From Trichobilharzia regenti (taxonomy: Eukaryota > Platyhelminthes > Trematoda > Strigeidida > Schistosomatidae): a stretch of 64,000 nucleotides of DNA. The stretch is taken from the NCBI GenBank assembly GCA_944472135.2, contig OX235270.1, positions 116,761,842 through 116,825,841 on the forward strand. The letters are read 5' to 3'. This document shows, piece after piece, positions 47,501 to 55,653 of this stretch (positions are counted from its first letter, which is position 1; each line of letters starts with the position of its first letter). The notes beneath the pieces were generated by a model. The model did not search any database. It had not been told where the DNA came from and was given only the letters and a program-made list of their open reading frames with translations. Both the position numbers and the translations under genes were made by a program.

Positions 47501-50500
47501 CTTTAGCTCAGTCTGAATTTAGCAATGGTCCCTTAGTTGCAGGTCTTTCAGACGGTTCTATCTTATTTTGGAAGTTTCCTGCACCAGAATTGTTTGGCGA
47601 AAGAAATTCTTCTGATAATCAAAACAAAGAGAGGTTCGTTTCAATATCACCTCTAGGATGCAAATCATCTTCTATTACCACACTGTCTTGTCATCCTTTA
47701 CGGCAGTTTGAGAATGTTATTGCTTATGGCACCGAGTCAGGTTGTGTGGAGATTGTAGATATTAATAAGCTACGAAAAATGAAATCGCAAAAGCCTAAAC
47801 CGCAGCTGTATGCATTTGGTTCAACTGTATATCGAGTTGCCTGGGGGCCTCTACTATTTTCTGATATATGTCGTAGAAAGGCAAATAAAAGTGAACAGAA
47901 TACTAGCGAAAATCATTCGAGATCTGATAATCCTAGCGCTTCAACAACGCATATAATTGCGCAAGAAGATGAGAATTCCACCGAGGATAACGAAGCCTTA
48001 TCTAAGTTTTCTTTCTACGTTTACAGCATAAGTAAGGGGAAAGTTTACTGTCATTTTGGATGCAGTCGTCCACCAATTGATGTTAGCACAAAATTCCCCC
48101 CTTTTCCGGATACTACAGATGAAGACTGGAAAGCATTGATCCGTAGTGAGATATCATTCCGTCTTGTCAGTAAATCTGAACTACCGGGGGTCGATCTAAT
48201 TGCTGATACTTTTTACTGTCTAGTAGCTGTTGGTTATCGTTCAGGTGAAGTTGACATTTACGGTTTCTTACGTTCAAAATCATTAAATTGTGAGGAGGTG
48301 GTGGGGCAGGAGTCTAGACGACTTGTCTTTATTTGTCGTACTGTGAATCATTCCAAGTGTGTTAACTGTTTAACTTGGTCACGAGATCATTACTGGTTGG
48401 CTGTAGGTTCCAATGAAACCTTTATCACTGTCACAGATCTCAAAATTCAATTAATTAACTACCTTAATCAAGGCGAATGCTCTAAGCCTATTCAACTGTC
48501 TACTAGTTTAGCTCGTTTAGAAGGACATTACAACAGAATCACATGTCTAGATTGGTCTCCACACGATCCATTCCTCTTATTATCCGCTTCCTTTGACGGT
48601 ACAGCTAATGTTTGGAGAATTCATCCTGAAAATATTGAAAAAGATAATTTTTCAATCTCTAATTTCCGTGCACTTCGTTTACGTCATTTCGCTTGTCTAT
48701 GGAGTCGTCAAGAGCCTGATCTTGCATTCAGTGGTGGTGAATCATGTCATTTGTTCGGTTGGCAACCGTCTGAACAACTCTTCAGTCAACCGCCACACAC
48801 TCGCCGATATCGTCCACCCACTGTTAAAAAACTTGTAAATGATCAAGAAGCACCGTCCAACGGAGACATTTTGTGTTATGAGCCTGTTCCAACAGAAACA
48901 GAATCTCTTCCTGATTCTAAACCATTAAATGACAAAGAGTCAGAACAAAAGAAAGTAATAAAATCGAATGACATACTACCTAATGGCACTTCTCATCAAG
49001 AAATGTCTATTCCACTACAGTGTAATTCGTCTCAGAAAGTAAATTCTTCTGGCATTGGTGATAAAATGAAAAGACCTGCTCTTTTTCCTAATTTATTCAA
49101 TTTTATGAATACTAATTGTGAATTAGACTTAGATAACTCTCCACCCATTCAATTAGGATCTTTTCTTTCACAAATTTTAAATGCTTCAAATTTTGTAACT
49201 GAACAAGTGAATGACAAACAAGTACAAATTGATTTGTTACTTCTACTCCCACAAGCTGGTATGACTCGAGCATGTCTTTTAAAATATTTGAATATGGAGG
49301 CGTCTGCTCATTTGAAGTCATTTCATTGTCAACAAAAACCCAACAGTCTTGTACATTTGGATGCATATTGTATTATATTATTATGGATGGGTCATGCGCT
49401 TACGGTGCCATCTATTATGTCTTCAGAAAATTACATGCCTTTTTGGTTATTGTATGCAGTTGAGCTTACTCGATGTACCTTGGCATATCCAGATTCTTGT
49501 GGTAAGCTGTCGTCTTCGTCAGAAAAATCTTCTGGAAGTGTGGAATTGGATTTACTAGGTGAAAAGGTGAGTGATTTACATATTTAAACGAGAAATACAA
49601 TCAGAACATTCATAGAGGAGTATATATTTGTACTTTTCAGATTTTCATCGTTTAACTTTTTTGAAATGTGTAAATTTCAGCAAGACACTAAGCAATTACA
49701 GGGGACATTATCTCTCTAGTTACAAGCAAAGCAAATGACGAAGTTCCATAGGGAAACTTCAGTGGGACCAAACTGATCCTCAAACGAAATCAAGTGACTG
49801 AAACTCAGCACGGATACAGAAGGCTAGTTTCGCGTATACCAGTTTACGCCGTCTCTGGCGTAGACGTTCTATCCGGCTACCGACCAAAGGATGTTCTTTC
49901 CGTCCTCCTTTATGGCTATGAGACCTGGCCATTGGGGGTGGAAGGGATGAAAAGGCTGGCTAGCGGTCTTTGATCATAGGTGCCTGAGTTCTATCTCCCG
50001 TGTGAGGTGGTATAATAGGGTGAGCAATATTGAGGTTAGTCATCGGTCGAGTGCTAGGTAAGGAGGGAAAATCAATAGACGAGACTGAAGTTACATCGAC
50101 TGAGATGTTTAGGACTTGTGTTACCCATGCCTCCCTAGCCATCGCCTTCCTTGACGGTCAATGTTAGCTGACATAGGATTGTTCAGGTTGGAAAAGAGTC
50201 AGTGGTAGTCAAACGGAAACATGACATCAGTTAATGAAATCCGCGACAATTATTTTGAGCCACGTATGAAAGTGTAGTTTTCCTGGTTGGGGTCTTGTGG
50301 ACGGTAAAAACCAATGACTGGAGACAATCGGTGATATGGCTCAAAATCCTTGTTCTCAATGGCTGGCGCAGATGCATCCACTCTTTGTGACTTATAATAC
50401 CCAATGAAACTATATTGTTCTTCGATATTGCTATTCTTTTTGCCTCATCTCTGTTTACTGTCTCTATTTTGCGTTTCTTTTTACTTTCTTCTCTTGCTTT

Positions 50501-53353
50501 GTGTGCTAAGTGAAGTGTGGCGACTCGAAATGCTACACATAGGTGCAAAGTTCTTTGTTGAAACCAGCCAGTCAGTCTCTCTAGCCCGTAAAGACGATGT
50601 TGGATATTGGATCCGTAGGCCGCCTAACGGCTTCAATTAGTTAATTCAGTTCGATATTTCTCAAGTTGTATTCGTCAGTGTATTTTTAAGCTAAGGATGT
50701 TTCATTACTTTGTATGGTATAAGATAAAGAGAGGCGACTAGTGAATGTGGCTCTGGTGCTGTTTGTTATGAGATGAGTAGTGTTATGTGTTACGCATACT
50801 GACCTACCGATTGTTTGAACTGTGGATATGCGAGGACTTGTAGGCTTAGGGATAACATTGAGTGTTGAGGCAGAAAAATCGCTTATTGACTGGATCCCAG
50901 TAGATAGTCATATGTGTGCGGTCTGTTTGACGTAGAAAGGACTACGCTACCCATCGGTGTCATTTCATAGCATAGCCAGCCTCTGCTTACCACCCGACAG
51001 ACTGCATTTTGAATGAATTAAAGAATGACTCCTACCAAAAACTGTCTAGTTTGCTGCAAAGTGTAAAACATGCAGGAGTAGTCATTTTAGCTGGCGACTT
51101 GATTACCCAAGTAGGGAGATAATAAACAAGTGTGAGTGAGGGAAAAACAGTAGTAGTAAAATGGAAGAACAATAGAGTTTTATTGGATATGACAAATCAC
51201 AAAGAGTGAGTGAATGCATCTGCTGCACCATCACTGAGAATGATTTTGAACCATATCACCAATTATCTCCAGCGGTCATTTGTTCTTACCATCCAGAAGA
51301 CCCCAACCAGACAGCCAGCCACCCAATCTACAACCCCCTACGTGACCGACCGGTTGGCCTAAACCAACTGTTGTGGATTTCGTTGTCTGGTGACGTTGTG
51401 TTTTCGTTTCACCACCACATGCTTTTCTCAGAACTCACCGATCCTATGTCAGCTAGCTAAGATTTCCCGTCGAGTAAGGCGGTCGATGGCTAGGCTAGGA
51501 TGCGCGACACATGCCCTAGACATCTTAATCGATGTAACTTCACAAACTCGACGTTCGACTTTCCCTCACTCCTTAACTAGAACTCGACGATGCCTAACCT
51601 CAATACGATATTACTCACCGTATCATACCATACCATCTAACACGGGATGTAGGTACAACACAGACACGTATGATGAAAGACAGCTAGCTAAGCTTTCCAT
51701 GTTTTTCACGGTCAATGGCCACGTCTCACTCACAGCTATAAAAGAGTAGGTGGGAACGAATTGGTGAGCAGTATACACGTCTTTTGGTCGACGGCCAGCT
51801 GGATATCACGTCTACGCCAGAGATGATTTAAGTTGGCAGGTAAATGCCAGACAAGTCTTCTGTATCCATTCTGAGATTTCGTCAGCGATCAACGCACTGG
51901 GACTGGCTAATGCAAGTTCACATAAAAAATCTTGCACTATGCTGGTAACTGCTTTTAGTTCATTCGCTACCCTAGCAATCTTCCTGGTACGAAAGGATTT
52001 ACGAGAACATTAGTTCCAGCCAGTGTAGCTCATTGTCATATGCAAGCGTGACCACCACGTCAAGAGGTAGGTGGCAGCTGTCGGGCGGTAACTTAAGTTA
52101 CATAACGTTTTAAAAAATCTTTTTGTAACTCTCCTTTAAGCTGAAACTTACGATAATCTGTATGACTGTCTGTTTATTGACAGTCGATAGTGTTCATTTG
52201 CGAAATATTTTACTTTGAATATACAAAATGCTTGATGAATAACCCTGTTTTCTGTGTGTAATCGTGATTTTTGTTGTTTTTTTTCTCAAAAATGCAATAA
52301 TGATAGATTAGAAATATGCAAACCACTAGTGCTGATACTCTCATCTCTGCTACCCTACTGGTTTGTGCACATCGTATTCACGAAGCAATTGAATTACTGT
52401 TAAGTTATGACAAAGTTAAAGAAGCTTTAATACTGGCGCATTTCCATTTAAAATCATCAGAAGTTGTAATATACACAGAAAAGTGTATAAAACGATTCAT
52501 TGATCGTTCAAGTTCAGTTGAAAAGGTATTCTTTTCAATTATATTCAATATTGGTAAAAAACAATGGATAAATGCTATGAAAATGGTACATCGTGCAGTT
52601 GAAATTTCTAAAATACGACCTGGTAAAGAAATTGAACAACTTTCCTGGTGTTGGGTTGGTATTAATCTTCTTCTAAATGCATCATCTTCAAATCATAATG
52701 ATTATTTGTCAAATGAATGTCTGCGTTTATCATCAATGTGTTTAACAGTTAGTTTTCGGCTATTTCCAAAAGAACCGCTGTTTCTTAATCGTTGGTATGA
52801 AGCATTTTCACGCCTTCTTTCGTCATCATCAGAAACTACACCCTGCCCGGGTATAGTATGCAGTTTAATGTTATTAAATATCGGTCAGATTGCACATTTC
52901 TGTATGGTTAGCTATCAGGAGGAGAACGAGGAGGCGGCGGCGTTGGTGGTGAATAATGGTGAAGAAAATAAGGAGGTCGTCTATGGATGTCTTAAAAATG
53001 ATTGGATGAAAAGCATAACTAGTGATTGTTTAACATACTTCAGCCAGTTGATTGCAGATCGTCAACCCTCTTCACTATGGGAAGTTTGTTTAACACATTT
53101 CTGTATAGATTTTCTATTATTTTATTTAATACACAATCATTGTACACTGAATAAACTAGTTCAATTGGATACTCTAACCGCTTATATTGATCGATATGAG
53201 GCTAGTCGAAAGTCTTGTGAGTGTATAAAACCGAGAGAAACAAGTTATTTAATTAGACATTTATTTTCAACTTATAAAAAGATTTTGATAACTAATGGTT
53301 TGAATACAGACTCTGAGATATGTTGTAATGGTACCTTCAATGTGGATGCATAG
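41530..53353 (+). CDS. GEMIN5: GEMIN5-like WD-repeat snRNA-binding protein (4 exons)
   Basis: Exons are 41530-41532 (ATG only), 41568-42341, 47098-49566 and 52307-53353. All junctions are phase 0 with GT...AG introns of 35, 4,756 and 2,740 nt. The joined product is about 1,430 residues, close to the ~1,500 of the human protein. The N-terminal two thirds are WD-repeat blades and the C-terminal exon is helical and TPR-like. GEMIN5 binds the Sm site and cap of snRNAs and delivers them to the SMN complex in the cytoplasm; it also acts in translation control. The linker after the first propeller is low-complexity. No internal stops. The start could alternatively be supplied by trans-splicing at the 41567 acceptor. 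Confidence 0.82.
41568..42341 (+). CDS. GEMIN5: GEMIN5 exon 2: first WD blades
   Basis: 258 codons. N-terminal SPDWFQSN resembles the GEMIN5 start (PNWY). WD-like blades include HQGKISAVAFD...CGLDGLVRRW, FVGTDKGLLLVW, VAVGYKRGIVCVY and IVWRQ...LLTCGRDQMVK. The donor is AAG|GTAAGT at 42342, and the WD strand completes with VWNVTTSEC in the next exon. Confidence 0.85.
42562..42901. repeat. Near-perfect palindrome in GEMIN5 intron 2
   Basis: Arms 42562-42718 and 42745-42901 (157 nt each) are reverse complements with three mismatches I can see, around a 26-nt loop. The outer end reads AGTTCCAGCC. No target duplication is apparent. It resembles a foldback element. Confidence 0.92.
42902..44519. 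other. GEMIN5 intron 2 sequence without recognised features
   Basis: AT-rich intronic DNA; I see no coding sequence or named repeat. Confidence 0.5.
44520..44690 (-). mobile_element. RTE-like LINE 5' leader fragment joined to tRNA-like sequence
   Basis: On the minus strand GACTAGCAACCCCAACCTGT matches, with small changes, the leader of the LINE at 30300-30330. Upstream of it lies GGGGTTCGATCCCC, a B-box-like motif, and an arm GACCAC...GTGGTC. No full tRNA can be folded. Confidence 0.5.
45040..46035 (+). pseudogene. Decayed LINE RT fragment in GEMIN5 intron 2
   Basis: A catalytic-box relic HYYVDDVVI lies near 45145-45170, followed by RVDHFTYLESCI and, further on, the C-terminal region, with many stops. 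Most of it (45411-45969) is the left arm of the large inverted repeat. Confidence 0.7.
45411..45969. repeat. Inverted repeat, left arm (559 bp)
   Basis: The reverse complement of 51257-51815; I found no mismatch on reading. Similarity continues beyond the core at about 80% or with a short insertion. Confidence 0.92.
46036..46660 (+). pseudogene. Penelope-like element fragment with GIY-YIG-type endonuclease
   Basis: The translated order is characteristic: SPYNGKINSRILRQRLNSVV and YYAARL (post-RT region), then DTYIGSSNRALYVRVRERMP (GIY-YIG core with YIG and the following Arg), IAERLIEMNHRIDFNSSFKV and, after a frameshift near 46549, EAVVIDKLEPPSLCIRKQ...LNLSW. A stop near 46315 and the frameshift disable it. 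The RT core is absent. Confidence 0.7.
46780..47010 (+). repeat. LINE 3' UTR-like fragment
   Basis: A pyrimidine-rich stretch ending CTCATGCTATGTGTGCTTCA and a following ~80 bp resemble 50405-50575. It is likely the 3' part of the same LINE family, close to the exon 3 acceptor. Confidence 0.5.
47098..49566 (+). CDS. GEMIN5: GEMIN5 exon 3: second propeller and linker
   Basis: 823 codons from acceptor ATAG|GTATGG to donor AAAAG|GTGAGT. Blades include GGLFHWDCKG, LVAGLSDGSILFWK, VAYGTESG-type turns and a textbook repeat GHYNRITCLDWSPHDPFLLL...SFDGTANVWRI. A final blade-like strand (LAFSGGESCHLFGWQP) precedes an acidic, Ser-rich linker and the start of the helical region. An inverted repeat pair lies in the introns on either side. 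Confidence 0.87.
49780..50400 (+). pseudogene. LINE RT C-terminal relic in GEMIN5 intron 3
   Basis: VLSVLLYGYETWPL marks the conserved segment downstream of the RT palm. The following region keeps the wording of the family but has many stops. Similar copies are at 33104-33205 and 45405-45960. Confidence 0.65.
50405..50575 (+). repeat. LINE 3' UTR-like fragment (intron 3)
   Basis: It continues the preceding relic and matches 46855-47010 in its last ~100 bp (TTTGTGTGCTAAGTGAAGTG and neighbours). Confidence 0.5.
50800..51125 (+). pseudogene. LINE endonuclease relic
   Basis: The frame reads YHPTDCILNELKNDSYQKLS, then VVILAGDLITQVGR, where the catalytic Asn of the GD(F/L)N motif is replaced. Stops lie upstream. 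It directly precedes the inverted RT fragment. Confidence 0.6.
51190..51930 (-). pseudogene. Inverted LINE RT fragment in GEMIN5 intron 3
   Basis: The minus-strand counterpart of 45345-46035. It includes the 559-bp inverted-repeat arm plus a further ~55-bp match (51862-51917) after a ~47-bp insertion. Decayed, no intact domain. Confidence 0.7.
51257..51815. repeat. Inverted repeat, right arm (559 bp)
   Basis: The reverse complement of 45411-45969. The pair brackets GEMIN5 exon 3, with 1.1 kb from the left arm to exon 3 and 1.7 kb from exon 3 to the right arm. Confidence 0.92.
52307..53353 (+). CDS. GEMIN5: GEMIN5 exon 4: helical C-terminal domain
   Basis: 348 codons after the acceptor GATAG at 52302-52306, chosen because it keeps phase 0; the AG four bases later does not. 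The helical sequence includes HRIHEAIELLLSYDKVKEAL, which resembles the TPR-like dimerisation region of GEMIN5. The human RNA-binding C-terminus is not clearly alignable. AATAAA lies at 53492-53497. Confidence 0.8.
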   Translation: MRNMQTTSADTLISATLLVCAHRIHEAIELLLSYDKVKEALILAHFHLKSSEVVIYTEKCIKRFIDRSSSVEKVFFSIIFNIGKKQWINAMKMVHRAVEISKIRPGKEIEQLSWCWVGINLLLNASSSNHNDYLSNECLRLSSMCLTVSFRLFPKEPLFLNRWYEAFSRLLSSSSETTPCPGIVCSLMLLNIGQIAHFCMVSYQEENEEAAALVVNNGEENKEVVYGCLKNDWMKSITSDCLTYFSQLIADRQPSSLWEVCLTHFCIDFLLFYLIHNHCTLNKLVQLDTLTAYIDRYEASRKSCECIKPRETSYLIRHLFSTYKKILITNGLNTDSEICCNGTFNVDA

Positions 53354-53491
53354 AAAAATAAGTTGATTTTGTATATATGTACATATATTGTTCGCCTTCT
53401 TTGCTCTTCAGAGTATTTTGTCTACTCACAACTTTCAAGGATTTGTGTAAAATCAATTCGCTTTTTGTACAACAGAAACAGAAAAACAAAA

Positions 53492-53497
53492 AATAAA
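53492..53497 (+). terminator. GEMIN5 polyadenylation signal
   Basis: AATAAA lies 139 bp after the stop codon in AT-rich 3' UTR; it is the first canonical hexamer downstream. Confidence 0.6.
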
Positions 53498-53539
53498 ATT
53501 CTTTTTGGAAGGTGATTTTTATCAATAGCTTGGCTTTTT

Positions 53540-53830
53540 ACTGTGATTATTAATATTATTGTTCCCTCGGCTTCCGAGTAGGACACATAGGTCTTCAATA
53601 GCACGTCTCCACTTTGCCGTATTCTTTGCGATCCTGTTTAGCTGGCTCCACGATTGCTGATATTATCAGATCTCCTCCTCCACGTTACCCTCAGACAACC
53701 CCACTCGTCGTTTCTCATTTGGGTACTACTCGGACGATGGTCTAGCTGGAGTGTGATGCCTTTCGATGGTCCCTTCAGTGTATGCTCAATCCATTTCCCC
53801 ATTACCTTCGGAATAAATTTGTTGAACAAT
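53540..53830 (-). pseudogene. RTE-like LINE C-terminal fragment
   Basis: The minus strand reads KWIEHTLKGPSKGIT, the counterpart of GWIGHTLRKPSSDIT in the LINE at about 20720. The 3' end (an ATT tail near 53550 then CCTCGGCTTCCGAGTAGGAC) parallels the 3' end at 20485-20515. Confidence 0.65.
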
Positions 53831-54059
53831 AGGGTCGTGTTTATTCAATTCAATTTTAGATTTTCCCGTCAGTTGATTGGACGGAAGTGCTCAGTCTCAG
53901 GTTGACATGTCGGCTCCTCCTTGTGCAGATGCTTCGAAGATGTCTGGTCATGTAATTAGAAGTTAATTGGTAGGGTTGTGGCTAGCAGTGAAATCCAGCA
54001 TGCACACTTCGTCCCATCTGGGACTCGTTATCTGCATATACGGGGGAATCTAAAATTCA

Positions 54060-54200
54060 ATTAAATAACATAACATAAGCTTTATTCCAAATCAGTACTT
54101 GTGATACAGAATGGAATTCTCAGCATTTTACTACAATATTGCATCCAGTTTTTTACATTAACAATAAATAAAGTTCTACATAGATTAAAGTTATCTCAAC
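54060..54200 (-). repeat. CR1/Jockey-like LINE 3' end
   Basis: The minus strand contains ATGCTGAGAATTCCATTCTG and TTGGAATAAAGC, matching the 3' UTR at 28648-28736, followed by a TTATG repeat tail. Sequence to about 54440 may be more of the same UTR. Confidence 0.7.
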
Positions 54201-54524
54201 AACATATTGGTATGTCGGTAGCAAAGCCAAAATTAAAGTGTTTGAAGGTGTTAGAAAAGTAGATACTACTAGCATATTTACTGGCGTAAGCGATAGCAAA
54301 ATGGTCGAGATATACAGAGTGTGAAAGAACGAACAAGAATGTTTTAAGTAGAGTTTGCAAGGAAGAGAGAAACAAAACAGCACATAACAAAAATAAAATA
54401 CAGAATGAAGATCGAGAAAACGTTGTACCTATAAATGATGTGAGTTGGAAAGACGAGATCCATTGGTTCTACTGACTATTTAATAATAATATATATATAA
54501 TAATGATATGACCCGTCGCACAAC

Positions 54525-54840
54525 AGGTGGCTTCCGTAGCCCAAGTGGTCTAGTGGATAACGCTCTGGCGTTTGAAACTATGGACGCTGGGTTCCAGTCT
54601 CGGTGGGAACATGGTCACTCACTGCGGAATGCAGGTGCGTCCAGCTGGCGGACGAGTCCCAAATAGGACGAAATGCGCATGCTGGCTGGATTCCACTGCT
54701 AATCACCATCCACCATTTGAATCCTAACTCTGTGAAGTTAATTTCGATTAATTTCCCTGAAGAAGTCTGGACTAGTTTCAGATATAGGGAAGTATAATCA
54801 CTACGGTCCAAATAGAGAATGCTGACACATTGAATTAGAT
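54525..54840 (+). mobile_element. SMalpha-type tRNA-derived repeat
   Basis: An A-box-like TGGTCTAGTGGATAA and B-box-like GGGTTCCAGTCTC lie about 40 bp apart, as in pol III promoters. They are followed by the hammerhead-like core at 54640-54695 and an AT-rich end. This order is characteristic of the schistosome SMalpha family. Confidence 0.78.
54640..54695 (+). ncRNA. Degenerate hammerhead ribozyme
   Basis: The stem II hairpin GAGTCCCAAATAGGAC and the GAAA core strand are intact. The CUGANGA core is interrupted: CTG is followed by an extra GCGG before ACGAG. The cleavage region has a matching-length insertion, placing ATG where an AUH-type triplet is needed. Stem I strands (TCCAGC/GCTGGA) still pair. 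Self-cleavage is doubtful. Confidence 0.75.
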
Positions 54841-54869
54841 TAATTTATACGGGAATGAATAGTTAACAG

Positions 54870-55306
54870 ATTGGATCCAGCATAAAAGAGTATATCATCC
54901 TTTCTCACGAAATGGTATATTACGCTTTCCCACGAATCGTGTGGTTATCTTGTGATGGAGTTATCAGGTTAATCTATCGTTTCGCACTCAGACAGACATA
55001 TTTTGATTTAATATGTGATCAATTCATCATCTTTGTCTTATTTGGTATTTGTCGGATCATCAACCGAGGAGCATAGCAACAGCCAGGCAATAAGAATAAT
55101 CCATTCTCACGGCTGTGAGCGGACTGTATTGTAGCAAATAATAAAATGTATAAGTATGATGTGTTGTTCCTGAAATATACTGTAACTTACATTCCCAGGT
55201 CAACTTTTGTCTTTTGATATTTGCGTGACTCAGTGAGGTGGAAGGTACAACGGGCAAATAGGAGTATTAGCGTTCTAGTCGAGTTCATTACCGGTATAAC
55301 AGTTAA
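54870..55306 (+). repeat. LTR-like relic related to the second Gypsy element
   Basis: It shares CTTTTGATATTTGCGTG, GGAAGGTAC and a terminal GTATAACA with the LTR at 15687-16042, in the same order. No internal region is attached, so it may be a solo LTR. The left boundary is uncertain. Confidence 0.6.
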
Positions 55307-55319
55307 CAGGGTGTACTAG

Positions 55320-55440
55320 ACATCTGTTTCGTTTGCCTAGTCTGGGACTCAATGGCAGTGGGTGTCCACTGGGATGCGAACTAAGGACCTTCTCGTTACT
55401 CAAACGCTAGCCCATACACCAATTACCCACTGAGAACAAA
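55320..55440 (-). repeat. Diverged SMalpha-like repeat
   Basis: The minus strand has an A-box-like GTATGGGCTAGCG and B-box-like TAGTTCGCATCC. After them comes GAGTCCCAGACTAGGC...GAAAC, which resembles the stem II and GAAA part of the hammerhead. The CUGA strand is not recognisable. Confidence 0.45.
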
Positions 55441-55653
55441 TTTTAAGGTCACCCCATGGATTCTAACTTCTACCCATTCGTAATTTTAGCACGACAGCCA
55501 AGAAATACCATCGACGAGGACTCCATTTCTACTACCGACAGCTTTGACCTTACTGGTCATTACTTCCCACTAGGGCTCTAAGAAACTTCGTCATGCAATA
55601 ATTCACTCACGACAATCGTATAAGTTTTTAGGAGTTCATTTGCAAACGACTTT
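55441..55653. other. Spacer before satellite array 2
   Basis: Nothing nameable. The sequence passes into satellite at ACGTCTCC (55654). Confidence 0.45.

Noticed and set aside
51206..51749. Two overlapping plus-strand open frames (84 and 119 codons)
   Set aside because: Identical to minus-strand frames at 45477-46152 only because they are the inverted-repeat arm; the true coding sense is a decayed LINE RT.
52312..52318. GEMIN5 exon 4 starting at the AG just before AAATATG, or translation starting at that ATG
   Set aside because: That acceptor breaks phase 0 with exon 3; the AG at 52305-52306 keeps the frame and adds three codons.
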